From positions 317,114 through 381,113 of the forward strand of contig BJOX01000130.1 of the NCBI GenBank assembly GCA_009731375.1: 64,000 nt of DNA, given 5' to 3'. The position numbers were made by a program, and so were the translations under genes. Source of the stretch: Paulinella micropora. Its lineage: Eukaryota; Cercozoa; Imbricatea; Euglyphida. This document shows positions 11,843 to 21,888 of this stretch, piece by piece; position 1 is the first letter of the stretch; each line of letters starts with the position of its first letter. Below the pieces are notes generated by a model, which had not been told where the DNA came from, made no database searches, and saw only the letters and a program-made list of their open reading frames with translations.

Positions 11843-11960
11843 CTTACGTATATCAGATCGACGGAATGCTACGACGAAGATACTAAGACATGGACGTTGC
11901 TAGATGCCATTGCTGATATTTCAAACGCGCGATATGCAGCTGGGCTATATAGTCTGTCAG
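11843..11960 (+). CDS. Kelch-repeat protein exon (3' border uncertain)
   Basis: After ATGCAG the frame reads LTYIRSTECYDEDTKTWTLL then DAIADISNARYAAGLYSLSG. The STECYDEDTKTW strand matches the STECYNAKEDTW strand of the upstream blade, so this is a further Kelch blade. The downstream border is unclear because an A-run and T-run follow; no later exon was recognised, so the gene looks incomplete here. Confidence 0.6.
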
Positions 11961-12220
11961 GCCTGTAAAAAAAAAAAAAAAAAAAAAAATCAATAATTTT
12001 TTTTTTAAAGAGAGAAGAACAAAAAAAAAAGAGAGAGAAGAAGGAAAAAAAAGCAACAGAATTATATGAAATGACAGAAGAAAATTTTGATGCGGCAAGT
12101 TTCAGGGAAATCACCGCAAATACAGTGAAATTTTCGCTGTTTCCTCCACCTTCCTCCTTGCGTGGTTCATTTTTATGGGTCACCTCCACAAAATGTGGTC
12201 AGGTTACCGATACAACTAGA

Positions 12221-12307
12221 TATGCGGCGCGCCAAATTTGACGTGTTTTGCGGGCTCGCCGGTCCGGCTCGCCCGCAAAACACGTCAAATTTTTAGCTAG
12301 CCGCATA
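12221..12307. repeat. 87-bp foldback element, copy 1
   Basis: Perfect 22-bp arms (12234-12255 and 12271-12292, containing TTTGACGTGTTTTGCGGGC) surround a GC-rich 15-bp loop, with an outer TATGCGGC/GCCGCATA pair. Related elements are at 50085-50173 and, more distantly, 53699-53768. Confidence 0.8.
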
Positions 12308-12489
12308 ATATACTGTTCTGTATACTGGCGTGGTGACCTTGGTTCTGGTTGCGGATACCATGATCTTGGTTTGGTATTCATGTTGTTAATATCAAGGATA
12401 GTAATAGCTATTACTATTGCTAAGTGGCACCGGCGCCTCTTGGAGCGTTTGAGTGCCCCGAGCTTTCCTTACAATGCGACTTCATGATA

Positions 12490-12622
12490 CATATATACAT
12501 ATATACATACATACATACATACATACATACATGCATACATACATACATACATATACATACATACATACATACAGACATACATACATGCATGCATACATAC
12601 ATATATACATACATACATGGTA
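12490..12622. repeat. CATA microsatellite
   Basis: (CATA)n with CATG and CAGA variants. Confidence 0.92.
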
Positions 12623-13805
12623 TCATTTACCAACTTTGATCGCATCCTTAAACTTTCTCCATCAATCCTAGAGCTAGGCGCTAGTCAATTCCCGGAGAGG
12701 AAACCAGAAAAATTTCCAAAAAATATTTGAACAAACAGGCCCATCGACATACGTAGCCTTTGAAGTGACGGCCGCACTAATTTTTTTTATTTGACGGTTT
12801 TTGCGGGGTCGAGATTGGTAAAAGTCATGGCTAGAGAGGGTTTTGTGTTTTGTGTGTGTGTGTGTGATTCTCATGCATACTTTCACGTCCCGTGGCCTTG
12901 CACAGTCTTTCCGAACGTTGTGTCCATGCTGTCTGCAAACTGGTGTTTTGTGAACTTATCTGTAGCATGTGTTGTTCTTTTTGGCAAAAAGCCCTTGTTT
13001 GCACCTGTCTTTTATCGCTCATATGTGTGTTGTGTGTGCTTTTCTGGGAATGTAATGTGCTGAACATATTCCTATTCATATGGTCTTTGTTTTGTCTATG
13101 TTGAACTACTGCTCCTTTCTTTGTAACCCTGCTGTTGGTGATCGCTTCTTGGTTCCAGACAGGCTAAAAAATTCATGGGTGAGATCTTTACAGATTTTCA
13201 ATTTTTTTCTGCACTTTCTGCACAAAACTTATGATGTTTTTATTAATAGTCTCTTTGATTTCCTTCACTTTCTGTACTTGTGCCGGCCTTGTATTTTAAT
13301 GAAAAATTTTCAGTGTGAGTGAGGACCTTATGCCCTACTTTTGTTGATTTTGGCTGGTTTGTTTGCATGCTTAAGTTTACCTTTTTGTAAAAAAAACTTT
13401 GCATATACATTTACTTATAAGCATGCATAGAAAGATATTATATATTAATAAGCATTTATTGAAGAGCATACTGTAGTGGCAGGGAACATATGAAAACTGA
13501 TTCTGATTTTTAGTCATCACAAGCCACCATTTTTGGAGGTGACACTGCAGTGTGGCCAGTTTTTCCTGGTCAGGGTGGCGCAAATTAGTTGGCGGGGAAC
13601 TTGAAAGTGGTGGGCGACGAGAAATCGATTGGTTTGAAGTCAGTTTTTATAATACTATTTTTCAATGATTCTTTCACTAAATTAAATCTTTTTACTTATA
13701 GTTTTGAAACCGCTGATGATGTACAATTTCCATCATCTATGATAAAGTTTAACAGATCTATGTTTATTATGCTAACAACCACTCGCCCTCAGGAGAACTT
13801 ATTTA
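12623..13805. other. host sequence without recognised features
   Basis: Mixed AT-rich sequence. Open frames of 60-110 codons lack domains, splice context or homology cues that I can see, so no gene is called. Confidence 0.4.
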
Positions 13806-14083
13806 TATTGCTGTTGACATTCAAGACAACAACAAAAATTAGTTTTTCATTTTTGTGTCAGATTTTCATTTTTGTGACAGTTTTTCATTTTTGTGACAGA
13901 AATTCAAATTTTCAAATTTAACAGTAACATTTCGCGAAAATTTACGATATTTTGCGGACGAATATAGCCGTTAATTTGAAAAATTCAAATTTTCACCCAA
14001 AATCAAAATTCTAACCAAAACTGAAATTCCAACTAAAACAGAAAAATCAATTTTTTTTGTTGTCTTGAATGTCAACAGCAATA
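13806..14083. repeat. 278-bp MITE-like element with about 28-bp terminal inverted repeats
   Basis: The left end TATTGCTGTTGACATTCAAG (13806 onward) is repeated in reverse complement at the right end (to 14083). The interior holds repeated TTTTTCATTTTTGTGACAG blocks and ACGATATTTTGCGGACGA. A diverged copy with the same interior order lies at about 39405-39655. No open frame, so non-autonomous. Confidence 0.8.
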
Positions 14084-15250
14084 CATATCGTGATGGGAAA
14101 AATGAAATACTGTGACGGACTTGAACTAAAAATAGAAGTGTAAACTTGAAGTAAAACTTCTGAAGCATACTGTCACAGTATAAACTGAAGAAAAACGGTT
14201 TAACACAGTCTAACTTGAATTAATGTAGTCGCATGTGACACGCACTTGAATTCGGTCCGGTATGGTATTCACTCTGATACACATCTCACCGTCCGTCCTT
14301 GTCAATAAATTTACCGATGTGAGTGAACGGTGTCACTGTAAAAAGAAAAAAGCTGCACCGTGCAAGTGGCATAGGAAAAAAAGATATAATAATTGAAGTC
14401 ATAGCTGAAATCCTTCGGAGAAAACCCTCGCGACTCGGACTTCTGCAAATGGTGACCGGAACTCGGTGCGTCCCCCTCCTACCGGCCAACTGCTTCCCAC
14501 GTAAAAGAATTTAACTTTCGAGAATAGTTATTTAATAACAGGTGTTTACCGGACCACGAGTGATCGTGCTCACCCCTTTGCATTTCTTACCTTTATTAAT
14601 CTTCTTACCTGAACTTGCTCTGGAAAAAATCCTTTTTCGACCCAGCAAATTCCTTTTTTGCCCGTATCAGCTCATAATTTTCCTCACTTGGCTGTGATAC
14701 TTTCTCTTTCCAATCTAGCCTACTTACATTCTCTACAATATTAATACAACCTAAACCATTTCAACCTAAACCATCTCTCCACCACAGATAGTTTACTTCA
14801 GAATTCTTCGTCTTCAGCACAGCGCAAATACCCTGGAAACATACTGCCCTTTACCGAATTTGCCAAGCACTTAACACAGCCCTTAGCCTTTAATCTTACA
14901 ATCACCCAACCCTTACCAAGCACTTAACCCTTAGCCTTTAACCTTACAATCACCCAGCCCTTACATTGTATTGAAATTAATCTTGCGAAGTCACGTTGCG
15001 CTTTGTATATGCTGATTAAAGTAGATCTAACACTGATTCCGAAGAGTTGACGAAGACTCTGACTCAGTGCTTCCAGGTTAGGTATTGGAGTAATAGTATT
15101 GGAGTAATAATATAGTCCCTTATGAAGTTATTATTAGTCCCCCCGGTTAGTCAGACCGGGAGCCTGCAGGGCAAGTGGGTAAAGGGCTTAGGTAAGTCGT
15201 TATTTGGTAAGGTTAGATAGGGTTGGATAGGGTAAAGGGCTATATATAGT
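14084..15250. other. host sequence, no gene recognised
   Basis: Contains a short direct repeat of about 55 bp near 14865-14965 (CTTAGCCTTTAAYCTTACAA blocks). Otherwise no supported feature before the viral element. Confidence 0.4.
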
Positions 15251-15257
15251 TAGAACT
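15251..15257. repeat. target-site duplication, left copy (TAGAACT)
   Basis: TAGAACT immediately precedes the left inverted repeat and recurs immediately after the right one (37189-37195). Polinton-type integrases usually make duplications of about 6 bp; a one-base ambiguity at the A/T-run end makes 6 or 7 bp possible. Confidence 0.85.
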
Positions 15258-15380
15258 AAAAAACGGGGAGGAAAGGGGGGGTGTTTCTATGGCCCCACCC
15301 CCCCTTCCCATTTTGAATTTCCCTATCGTTTGCCATTTTTTACAAAGTCTGTCGTATAAAGAGATAACAACATTATCCCC
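15258..15380. repeat. left terminal inverted repeat (123 bp)
   Basis: Identical to the reverse complement of 37066-37188 over all 123 bases. Near its outer end it holds a G7TG and a CAC7 tract 12 bp apart that can pair, so each terminus can fold into a hairpin. Such repeats are integrase recognition sites and probable replication ends. Confidence 0.95.
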
Positions 15381-15520
15381 AAAAAGTAATCACCAAGAAG
15401 AAGGTATGATAGAAACAAGGAAATATGGAATGGAACAAAAACCACACACCACATTGATAATAACAAAAAACACAATACCACCCAAAAATAAATAGCTGAA
15501 AATTAGGAAAAAGAAAACAA

Positions 15521-15839
15521 ATGACGACAGAACCAAGAACAGAATTTTTAACGGTAGCCATATCGGCCCACCAAAACGAGAAAGGCATTTCAAACCACTC
15601 ACCAGGAAAATTAGAAATAGAACATCTAGAACATAATCCAATCGGTCCGANNNNNNNNNNAAATCGGTCCAAGTAAGGATTATATGGAATACCTAATAAC
15701 AAAAAATGAAAAAATGGAAATAAAAAAAAGAAACCGACCACCTAAACCTTTTTCCCTGCGACAAAAATCGTCGGCACTCACCAGAGTTCAGAAACCAAAA
15801 AAGACAAGAAGTCGGCATCACCAAGGTAAGCCAAAATGA
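15521..15839 (+). CDS. small basic hypothetical protein, interrupted by a nominal gap
   Basis: A frame opens with ATG at 15521 (MTTEPRTEFLTVAISAHQNE). It is cut by ten Ns at 15651-15660 and continues after the gap in another nominal frame to a TGA at 15837-15839, which overlaps the ATG of the next gene. AATCGGTCC occurs on both sides of the gap, so the gap is probably a bad overlap join rather than missing sequence. The C-terminal half is rich in Lys and Arg (KKRNRPPKPFSLRQK). Function unknown. Confidence 0.5.
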
Positions 15840-16709
15840 GCGAGAGTTTGATTAGTAAAGAAAATAGAACCATTGATGATTATGTTTTTATGTTTGAAAC
15901 TTCTAAGCAAGGTAAAGATAAATTAAGAAAGATTGTCTTTACAGCAGAAGAAAAAATAAATAAAATCAATAAAGAAATAGAACTACTAATAACAAAAAGA
16001 AATCAAGAGCGAGTAAAGTTGGAAGGTGCTAATAAAGTATTGAAAAAAATAGTTGATGAAGGAAATGATGTAGAAGAAGATAGGAGATTTGATTTGGAGA
16101 GAAAAAGTAAATTAATCAGAAAGGAGAAAGAATTGAAAATGTTTAAGATTTGGAAAAAAGATAACAGATATGAGTATGATGAAGTAGTGATNNNNNNNNN
16201 NNNNNNNNNNNNNNNNNNNNNNNNNNNNNNNNNNNNNNNNNNNNNNNNNNNNNNNNNNNNNNNNNNNNNNNNNNNNNNNNNNNNNNNNNNNNNNNNNNNN
16301 NNNNNNNNNNNNNNNNNNNNNNNNNNNNNNNNNNNNNNNNNNNNNNNNNNNNNNNNNNNNNNNNNNNNNNNNNNNNNNNNNNNNNNNNNNNNNNNNNNNN
16401 NNNNNNNNNNNNNNNNNNNNNNNNNNNNNNNNNNNNNNNNNNNNNNNNNNNNNNNNNNNNNNNNNNNNNNNNNNNNNNNNNNNNNNNNNNNNNNNNNNNN
16501 NNNNNNNNNNNNNNNNNNNNNNNNNNNNNNNNAGATATGAGTATGATGAAGTAGTGATAAATAAAATAAGAAAAGGAATAGATGAAGAAGGATTGACTTT
16601 TAATAAATCCTTTATTCGTTATTCAGATTATGACTTACATAAGTTAAATGAAAATGCTAATATGTATAAATGTATGAGAGAGAGTGAGAACAGTGGTCTA
16701 AACCACTAA
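15836..16709 (+). CDS. coiled-coil hypothetical protein, split by a gap
   Basis: Starts MSESLISKENRTIDDYVFMF, followed by a long charged coiled-coil region (heptad-like KINKINKEIELLITKRNQE). The frame enters a 341-N gap at 16192. The 26 bases before the gap (16166-16191) are repeated exactly after it (16533-16558), and the frame then continues through KIRKGIDEEGLTFNKSF to a TAA at 16707. The real gene is therefore probably about 180 residues with no missing part. No known domain. Confidence 0.6.
16151..16558. other. 341-N gap flanked by a 26-bp duplication
   Basis: N run at 16192-16532. Identical flanks show the scaffolder placed overlapping contig ends apart. Confidence 0.85.
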
Positions 16710-16820
16710 GCCCCTTATCACATAGGGCTATATAAGTAGTGTGTATATATTTATCCAAAAAAAATCGGGCGAAAGCCCCCTAACTTACAAAGAAATTTAT
16801 TTGTATGTTGTTTTTGTAGA

Positions 16821-17291
16821 ATGGATGATTTAGCTTCTGCTTTGGAAGGTGTCCAGATTGACCAAGCAGACCCAGCTCCTGGCCAACCCCAGCCCGACCC
16901 AGCCCCTGGCCAACCCGCCCCTGACCAGCCAATCCAGCTTGAAGACGACATCCCAAATGGGTGGAGAAAGTTTGGAGATGTTGGCGAGCTATTCAGACAA
17001 ACTGATAATTCAAGGTTCGTCGGGCTTCCGAGAGAATTTCTTCGGGCAGATAAGAAGGTGAAATTTTGGGGAAAGAAGCCAGCTGTTTTTGCTGATGAGA
17101 AAGATTACTTTTTCGCACACATTGAAAGAAATAGGCTGATTGAAAAACCAAAACACGAATTTCACTTTCTTGTTTCAGTTCGCAACCCTGATGAGTTGAT
17201 TATTTTCAATTCAATCACGGCAATCAACAGAGTTTTGAAAGCTCGCGCATATCAAATCAACTGGATTATTCCTATCGGTCGTTATATTTAA
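16821..17291 (+). CDS. hypothetical protein with Pro/Gln/Asp-rich N-terminus
   Basis: 156 residues. Residues 15-40 are a proline-glutamine-aspartate repeat (DPAPGQPQPDPAPGQPAP). Residues 45-156 form a compact, probably globular domain (WRKFGDVGELFRQTD, FHFLVSVRNPDELIIF). The gene stands alone between the left-end genes and the convergent integrase. No family recognised. The linker plus domain layout would suit a virion or DNA-associated accessory protein, but this is speculation. Confidence 0.65.
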   Translation: MDDLASALEGVQIDQADPAPGQPQPDPAPGQPAPDQPIQLEDDIPNGWRKFGDVGELFRQTDNSRFVGLPREFLRADKKVKFWGKKPAVFADEKDYFFAHIERNRLIEKPKHEFHFLVSVRNPDELIIFNSITAINRVLKARAYQINWIIPIGRYI

Positions 17292-17305
17292 TTAAATAAT
17301 CGTTC

Positions 17306-18241
17306 TTACAAATCTAATATTACTCTTGCTTTTCTTTCTCTTTTGCTAGTCCTGATATTCTCCGGCTGTATGTCTTCACGGTTTAATAATTGCTTTATCT
17401 TCTTCTCCTTCGTTATCTCTTGGACTTGTTCGTGAATTTGCTTTTCATCATCAACTGGCTTTTCAAACTTAGTCTTTAACAACTCGCGGGGGCTAACTAG
17501 TTCTTTATTAGATAGCACAATCTTAAATCCGTTTCTACCCAAAACCGTATATATCTGCTTTGACCAAGTTCGTCCCCCTTTTGAAAATAGATTTCGTTGA
17601 ACTTCCCTTCTTACCTTATCGCCTGGTTCAAAATCGTTAATACTTTCATCTCTTTCAATTTTTTGTTTATTAGTAGCTTTTCCATTTAATACATCAATTG
17701 GTCTAGCTTTGATTGTTGGATGAAAACGATTATTGTAAGCTTTGACCATATCGTCAATGTATGAGACCCAGTCAAAGTTCCCATTGGTTTCAAATAGTAT
17801 GTCAAGCCACCTTCTAACAGTTCTTATAACTCTGTCAACTATTGCGAGTGCTTTGTGGTCTCCTACTTCAACTGTTCTGTGTTCAATGTTATGTTCATCA
17901 AAATATTTATTAACTGCTCCTTTATATTCTCCTCCGCTGTCTGTTGTAATGATTTCTGGAATATATGGAATAGATTTCAAACCAGTATATACTTCATTCG
18001 CAGTTTTATTTTTTAGCGGTCTAACTTCTAAAAATCTACTATTAGTATCAATCCAAACCAACATAAAGGCATATTTTTTATTACCTGGTTTATCTTTTAA
18101 TTTAGACATATCAGCCAAAACTACGAACACTTGTTTCAACGGTTTATCAGCCCATATTGTATTCCATTTCTTACTTTGTTTTTTCTGATAATGTAGTTCT
18201 AATGCCTGTTGTTCTTTCAGTTCTTGTATATGGTCGTCCAT
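17306..18241 (-). CDS. rve-family (retroviral-type) integrase
   Basis: 311 residues. An RNase H-like integrase core spans about residues 30-180. Acidic residues fit the catalytic positions: D44 (VVLADMSKLK), D101 (IITTDSGGEYKG) and D136 (ALAIVDRVIRTVR). The third would be Asp rather than the usual Glu, with 34 residues between the last two. A C-terminal SH3-like DNA-binding region follows (FEPGDKVRREV, YTVLGRNGFKIVL), then a basic tail. These enzymes trim and join the element ends to target DNA and leave short duplications, which fits the flanking TAGAACT. It closely follows two small genes on the same strand. No frameshift is visible. Confidence 0.92.
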   Translation of the reverse strand: MDDHIQELKEQQALELHYQKKQSKKWNTIWADKPLKQVFVVLADMSKLKDKPGNKKYAFMLVWIDTNSRFLEVRPLKNKTANEVYTGLKSIPYIPEIITTDSGGEYKGAVNKYFDEHNIEHRTVEVGDHKALAIVDRVIRTVRRWLDILFETNGNFDWVSYIDDMVKAYNNRFHPTIKARPIDVLNGKATNKQKIERDESINDFEPGDKVRREVQRNLFSKGGRTWSKQIYTVLGRNGFKIVLSNKELVSPRELLKTKFEKPVDDEKQIHEQVQEITKEKKIKQLLNREDIQPENIRTSKRERKARVILDL

Positions 18242-18247
18242 CGCTTT

Positions 18248-18505
18248 CTAATACTTAATGACACCTAATACTGTATCCTTATATATTGCTCTTTCTTTTT
18301 TTTCTAGTTCAAAACAATAATTAGAACAAAACTCGTAAGTATAAAATCTGTCAAATGTATCATCAATTGCTGTAATCTGTCTATTAGCTAAACACAGAGT
18401 TAATCCACACACATAGCAACTAGTGAAGTCATACATACGATGATTATATAAGTAGTCCATAATGTGTAAGCGAACATCTAATGGTAGGTTCTTAATTTCG
18501 CTCAT
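18248..18505 (-). CDS. small Cys-rich, possible zinc-binding protein
   Basis: 85 residues. An F-box-like N-terminal helix (LPLDVRLHIMDYL) is followed by cysteines in CYVCGLTLC and FCSNYC arrangements that could bind one zinc. It lies 6 bp upstream of the integrase on the same strand. It could be an adaptor to a host ubiquitin ligase or a small regulator; neither is shown. Confidence 0.6.
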   Translation of the reverse strand: MSEIKNLPLDVRLHIMDYLYNHRMYDFTSCYVCGLTLCLANRQITAIDDTFDRFYTYEFCSNYCFELEKKERAIYKDTVLGVIKY

Positions 18506-18513
18506 ATATATAT

Positions 18514-19017
18514 TTAGAATTTAAGAAATATCTTTGAAACATCATTATTTTCTTTTTTTGACTTCTCTGGTTGTCCCGCATAAACATTAACATTAACTCG
18601 GCCAGTCTTCTTACCTTTACCTTTCTTGGGCTCTTCCTCTTCTTCACTTTCGCTCTCACTCTCTTCTTCCACTTTCTTTTTTACCACTTTCTTCGCCTTC
18701 TTCTGCTTAGTCTTTAATTTTATACCCGCAACCCGTTGGGCTACGATATCTACAAAGTCGTGTTCTACTTCCTCATCGCTTTCACTGCTCTCCTCACTTA
18801 TCTCACCGTCTCGGCCATCAATCATATCCTTAGCCAACTGTTTCTTAGACACGTGGTCCATCTTTTCGTCGTCATTCATTTCTTTCACATTCTTAGCCTC
18901 TTCCTCCGCTAGTAGCTCACGTGCCCTCTCAATCTTTCTTTGCCTCGCATACTGTTTCTTCATTACAGTAGCTTTTTCAAGATTTTTTATGGCAATCTCT
19001 CTATTTCCTCTTGGCAT
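18514..19017 (-). CDS. highly charged hypothetical protein
   Basis: I chose the start at 19017 (MPRGNREIAIKNLEKATVMK) because the longer frame to 19098 would run into the start of the divergent fibre gene and has a non-viral-looking N-terminus. About 167 residues: a basic coiled region (QYARQRKIERARELLAEEEA), an acidic Ser/Glu tract (ESESESEEEEEPKKGKGKK) and a conserved-looking tail (VNVNVYAGQPEKS). Such charge blocks suit a DNA or core-associated protein. It is head-to-head with the fibre gene, with about 70 bp between starts. Confidence 0.6.
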   Translation of the reverse strand: MPRGNREIAIKNLEKATVMKKQYARQRKIERARELLAEEEAKNVKEMNDDEKMDHVSKKQLAKDMIDGRDGEISEESSESDEEVEHDFVDIVAQRVAGIKLKTKQKKAKKVVKKKVEEESESESEEEEEPKKGKGKKTGRVNVNVYAGQPEKSKKENNDVSKIFLKF

Positions 19018-19089
19018 TGTTTGTTTCGGTTGTATATCTAACCAAAAATAATTTTTATACGGATTAATTATTATCCAATATATACAACG

Positions 19090-21888
19090 ATGTCGCAATA
19101 TAAATCGCTCTTAGGCTTGTCTGAAATTGCGGTGGATTCACTAGATATAGCCAATCTTGATTTAACGAACACAAACATAGTGGGCTTATACACAGATAGG
19201 GTGCCAGAAGATGCTGACCCCGTAAATCTTTATTACACTGACGGACGATTTGATGCGAGGTTGGCTTTAAAATCTACGGCCGATGTAAAAGAAGGCACTA
19301 ATCTATACTATACTGATGGTAGGTTTGATGCGCGACTAACTACTAAATCAACCACTAACCTAGCCGAAGGCACCAATTTATATTATACTAATGCTAGGTT
19401 TGACACTCAATTAGCAACAAAGAGCACAACTAACTTAACCGAAGGAACTAACTTATACTACACCACAGCAAGGGCTAATACAGATTTTGACACAAGGATA
19501 GCAACTAAATCAATAGATGCTTTAAGTGATGTAATCATAACAGGCACCCCCGCCGATAACCAACTGCTCATTTACAGCACTGGGCAATCTCCGTTTCTCA
19601 GATTGGATGGGCTCGCTATGATGATAGGGGATTTAAATATGGGAGGTTTTAATGTAGCAAATGTCGGTAATGTTGATGGTATTGATGTTTCGGCTCTTGA
19701 TACTTCGGTTGTTAAACTAACAGGCGACCAAACAATAACAGGGAATAAAACATTTACTACTTATGTGGCCGTAAAAGACTCAAATCCATTAAACACAGGC
19801 AAATTATTCTTCAATTACAACAATAATATGGGCTCTATCTATTCGTCGGATGCGGGTGGAGCCACGGGCTATCCACTAACTATTGTCGGTTCTTCTATAC
19901 TTTTTGCTCCAACAACAGGAGGTGGAATGAGATTGACAAATAATGTTTTAAATTTTAAGAGCACGACAGCAATTAGCGGACTTCCAGCACCATTCTATGA
20001 CGGCGATGCTTCAACAAAAGCATATACCGATACGAAATTAGCAAAGGACGGCACAGTGGCTATGACAGGCAGTTTAAATATGGGAGGATTTTCAATTACA
20101 AATGTTAATCTTGTTGACAACATTGATGTATCCACCCTTGATACTTCTGTGGTCAAACTAACAGGAGACCAAACCATAGCTGGTATTAAGACATTTAGCA
20201 GTATAATAAATGCTAGTGCGGGTATTGATATGAAAAGCCAAAGCATAACAAATGTTAATCTTGTTGATGGTGTGGATGTTTCTGCCCTTGATACTTCTGT
20301 CGTTAAACTAACAGGAGACCAAACCATAGCAGGGAATAAAAAATTTACTTCAACAATAGAAGTGCGGGGCGCCACAGCTCCAACCGCTTTTGATGGTATC
20401 GGTATTGCCTTTGATACGGCGACAAATATAGGAATGATTGCCGCACAAAAAATAGCAACTGCGAGTTATTATCCGATACAAATAACTGGGTCGTATGTAG
20501 AGTTATATTCAGGTAATACTTTAATTATAACCGCAACAGGCACTACACTATCTTTAAACAGCAACAAAATAACAAACTTAGCCACACCAACAGCAACAAC
20601 GGACGGAGCAAACAAAAGTTATGTTGATACAAAAGACGGGCAAAATGTGAAACTAACAGGAAACCAAACCATAGCAGGAATTAAGACATTTAGCAGTGCC
20701 CTTGAAATAACAGGAAATTCAACGAATGCGACAACAAAAGGAACTTTCGTGGTTTTTAACTCCACAGCCAATATAGGAACTATCGGATGCCTTGATATGG
20801 GCACTGGTGTAAATTATAACTTTGAAATAAATGCGAAAAAAGTAAGTTTCGTTATTGATGGGGCGATTGTCGGTTGGGTAAATGCTTCGGGGCTAGATTG
20901 TAATAGTAGCAAAATAGCCAACCTTGGAACTCCGACATTATCAACAGACGGAGCGACAAAAGGGTATGCGGACACATTGGACGGGCAAAATGTAAAACTA
21001 ACAGGCGACCAAACCATAACAGGAAGTAAAACATTCAACGGGGCGAGCACTGTGATAAAATATCTAACTTTAACGAACAATGCCGATTTTAATAATCAAA
21101 CTATCACTAATGGTGGAAATATAACATATAATGGGGCGAGGATATTAAACCAAAACGGAGGAGATATATTCTTTTCACAGACATCAGGTGATTATCAGTA
21201 TTTCTTATTTACTTTAAATACTGCTACAAGTGGAACCGCGAACCAACGAGGCTATGTATTTACGAATGTAGCATCTGATGTAAAAGGAGCAGGACTTTAT
21301 ATTTCAAAACTTTTGGATAATAAAAGTGCTTCGTCTGACATTGTCCGTTTTAACAATGCTGGCGGTATGCGGTTTTATGGTGCTTTGGATATGAACTCAA
21401 ACAACATAACAAATGGCGGAACAATAACGGGAACTACATTAACGGCAACTGCTGGTATGACTACAACAACATTAACGGCGAGTGGATTAATAACGGCAAA
21501 TGCGAGTATATCAACAACAACGGCAACCGCAAGCGGATTAATAACAGCAAATGCGGGGATTACATATACAGGCACACTAACATCAGCAACAAATACAAGT
21601 GGAGCGAAAATAGGAATTCAGGGAGTAACCGACGGAACAAATGCAAAAGGTATATTTCTATGGGATACAACCAATACAAGTTGGGGAATTTATGCAGCAT
21701 CTGGTGGGGCTCTAAACACTAGAAGTTTGGCAAATGGTTTGGCTGTTTCAGGAAACGATTTTGCTTCGTATAGTTTTCGTTTTAGGGTGGCTAATGATGC
21801 TACGATGGGTTTTGTGTGGGAGAATTCAGCAGAGCAATTGTTAATGTCATTAAACGGGGCCAATGGAACTTTATGGACAATTTGGTAG
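19090..21888 (+). CDS. fibre / spike protein, N-terminal and repeat region
   Basis: 932 residues. Residues 25-140 hold four copies of a GTNLYYTDGRFDARL-type repeat. Five copies of a motif like SVVKLTGDQTIAGNKTF follow, separated by NMGGFNVANV-type turns, then Thr/Ala-rich modules with ITYTGTLTSA and GIFLWDTTNTSWGIY. These are features of trimeric beta-helical phage-type tail fibres. The frame ends at TAG 21886 after MSLNGANGTLWTIW. The equivalent point in the next frame continues into a homologous module with a C-terminal S74 domain, so a single-base frameshift probably splits one fibre of about 1,290 residues. Likely role: host attachment from the capsid. Confidence 0.85.
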   Translation: MSQYKSLLGLSEIAVDSLDIANLDLTNTNIVGLYTDRVPEDADPVNLYYTDGRFDARLALKSTADVKEGTNLYYTDGRFDARLTTKSTTNLAEGTNLYYTNARFDTQLATKSTTNLTEGTNLYYTTARANTDFDTRIATKSIDALSDVIITGTPADNQLLIYSTGQSPFLRLDGLAMMIGDLNMGGFNVANVGNVDGIDVSALDTSVVKLTGDQTITGNKTFTTYVAVKDSNPLNTGKLFFNYNNNMGSIYSSDAGGATGYPLTIVGSSILFAPTTGGGMRLTNNVLNFKSTTAISGLPAPFYDGDASTKAYTDTKLAKDGTVAMTGSLNMGGFSITNVNLVDNIDVSTLDTSVVKLTGDQTIAGIKTFSSIINASAGIDMKSQSITNVNLVDGVDVSALDTSVVKLTGDQTIAGNKKFTSTIEVRGATAPTAFDGIGIAFDTATNIGMIAAQKIATASYYPIQITGSYVELYSGNTLIITATGTTLSLNSNKITNLATPTATTDGANKSYVDTKDGQNVKLTGNQTIAGIKTFSSALEITGNSTNATTKGTFVVFNSTANIGTIGCLDMGTGVNYNFEINAKKVSFVIDGAIVGWVNASGLDCNSSKIANLGTPTLSTDGATKGYADTLDGQNVKLTGDQTITGSKTFNGASTVIKYLTLTNNADFNNQTITNGGNITYNGARILNQNGGDIFFSQTSGDYQYFLFTLNTATSGTANQRGYVFTNVASDVKGAGLYISKLLDNKSASSDIVRFNNAGGMRFYGALDMNSNNITNGGTITGTTLTATAGMTTTTLTASGLITANASISTTTATASGLITANAGITYTGTLTSATNTSGAKIGIQGVTDGTNAKGIFLWDTTNTSWGIYAASGGALNTRSLANGLAVSGNDFASYSFRFRVANDATMGFVWENSAEQLLMSLNGANGTLWTIW

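Noticed and set aside
13589-13921. 110-codon plus-strand open frame before the PLV
   Set aside because: It runs into the MITE-like element and shows no domain or splice support.
19018-19098. Upstream start (19098) for the charged minus-strand protein
   Set aside because: It would overlap the fibre start and its N-terminus lacks the charged character; ATG 19017 is preferred.
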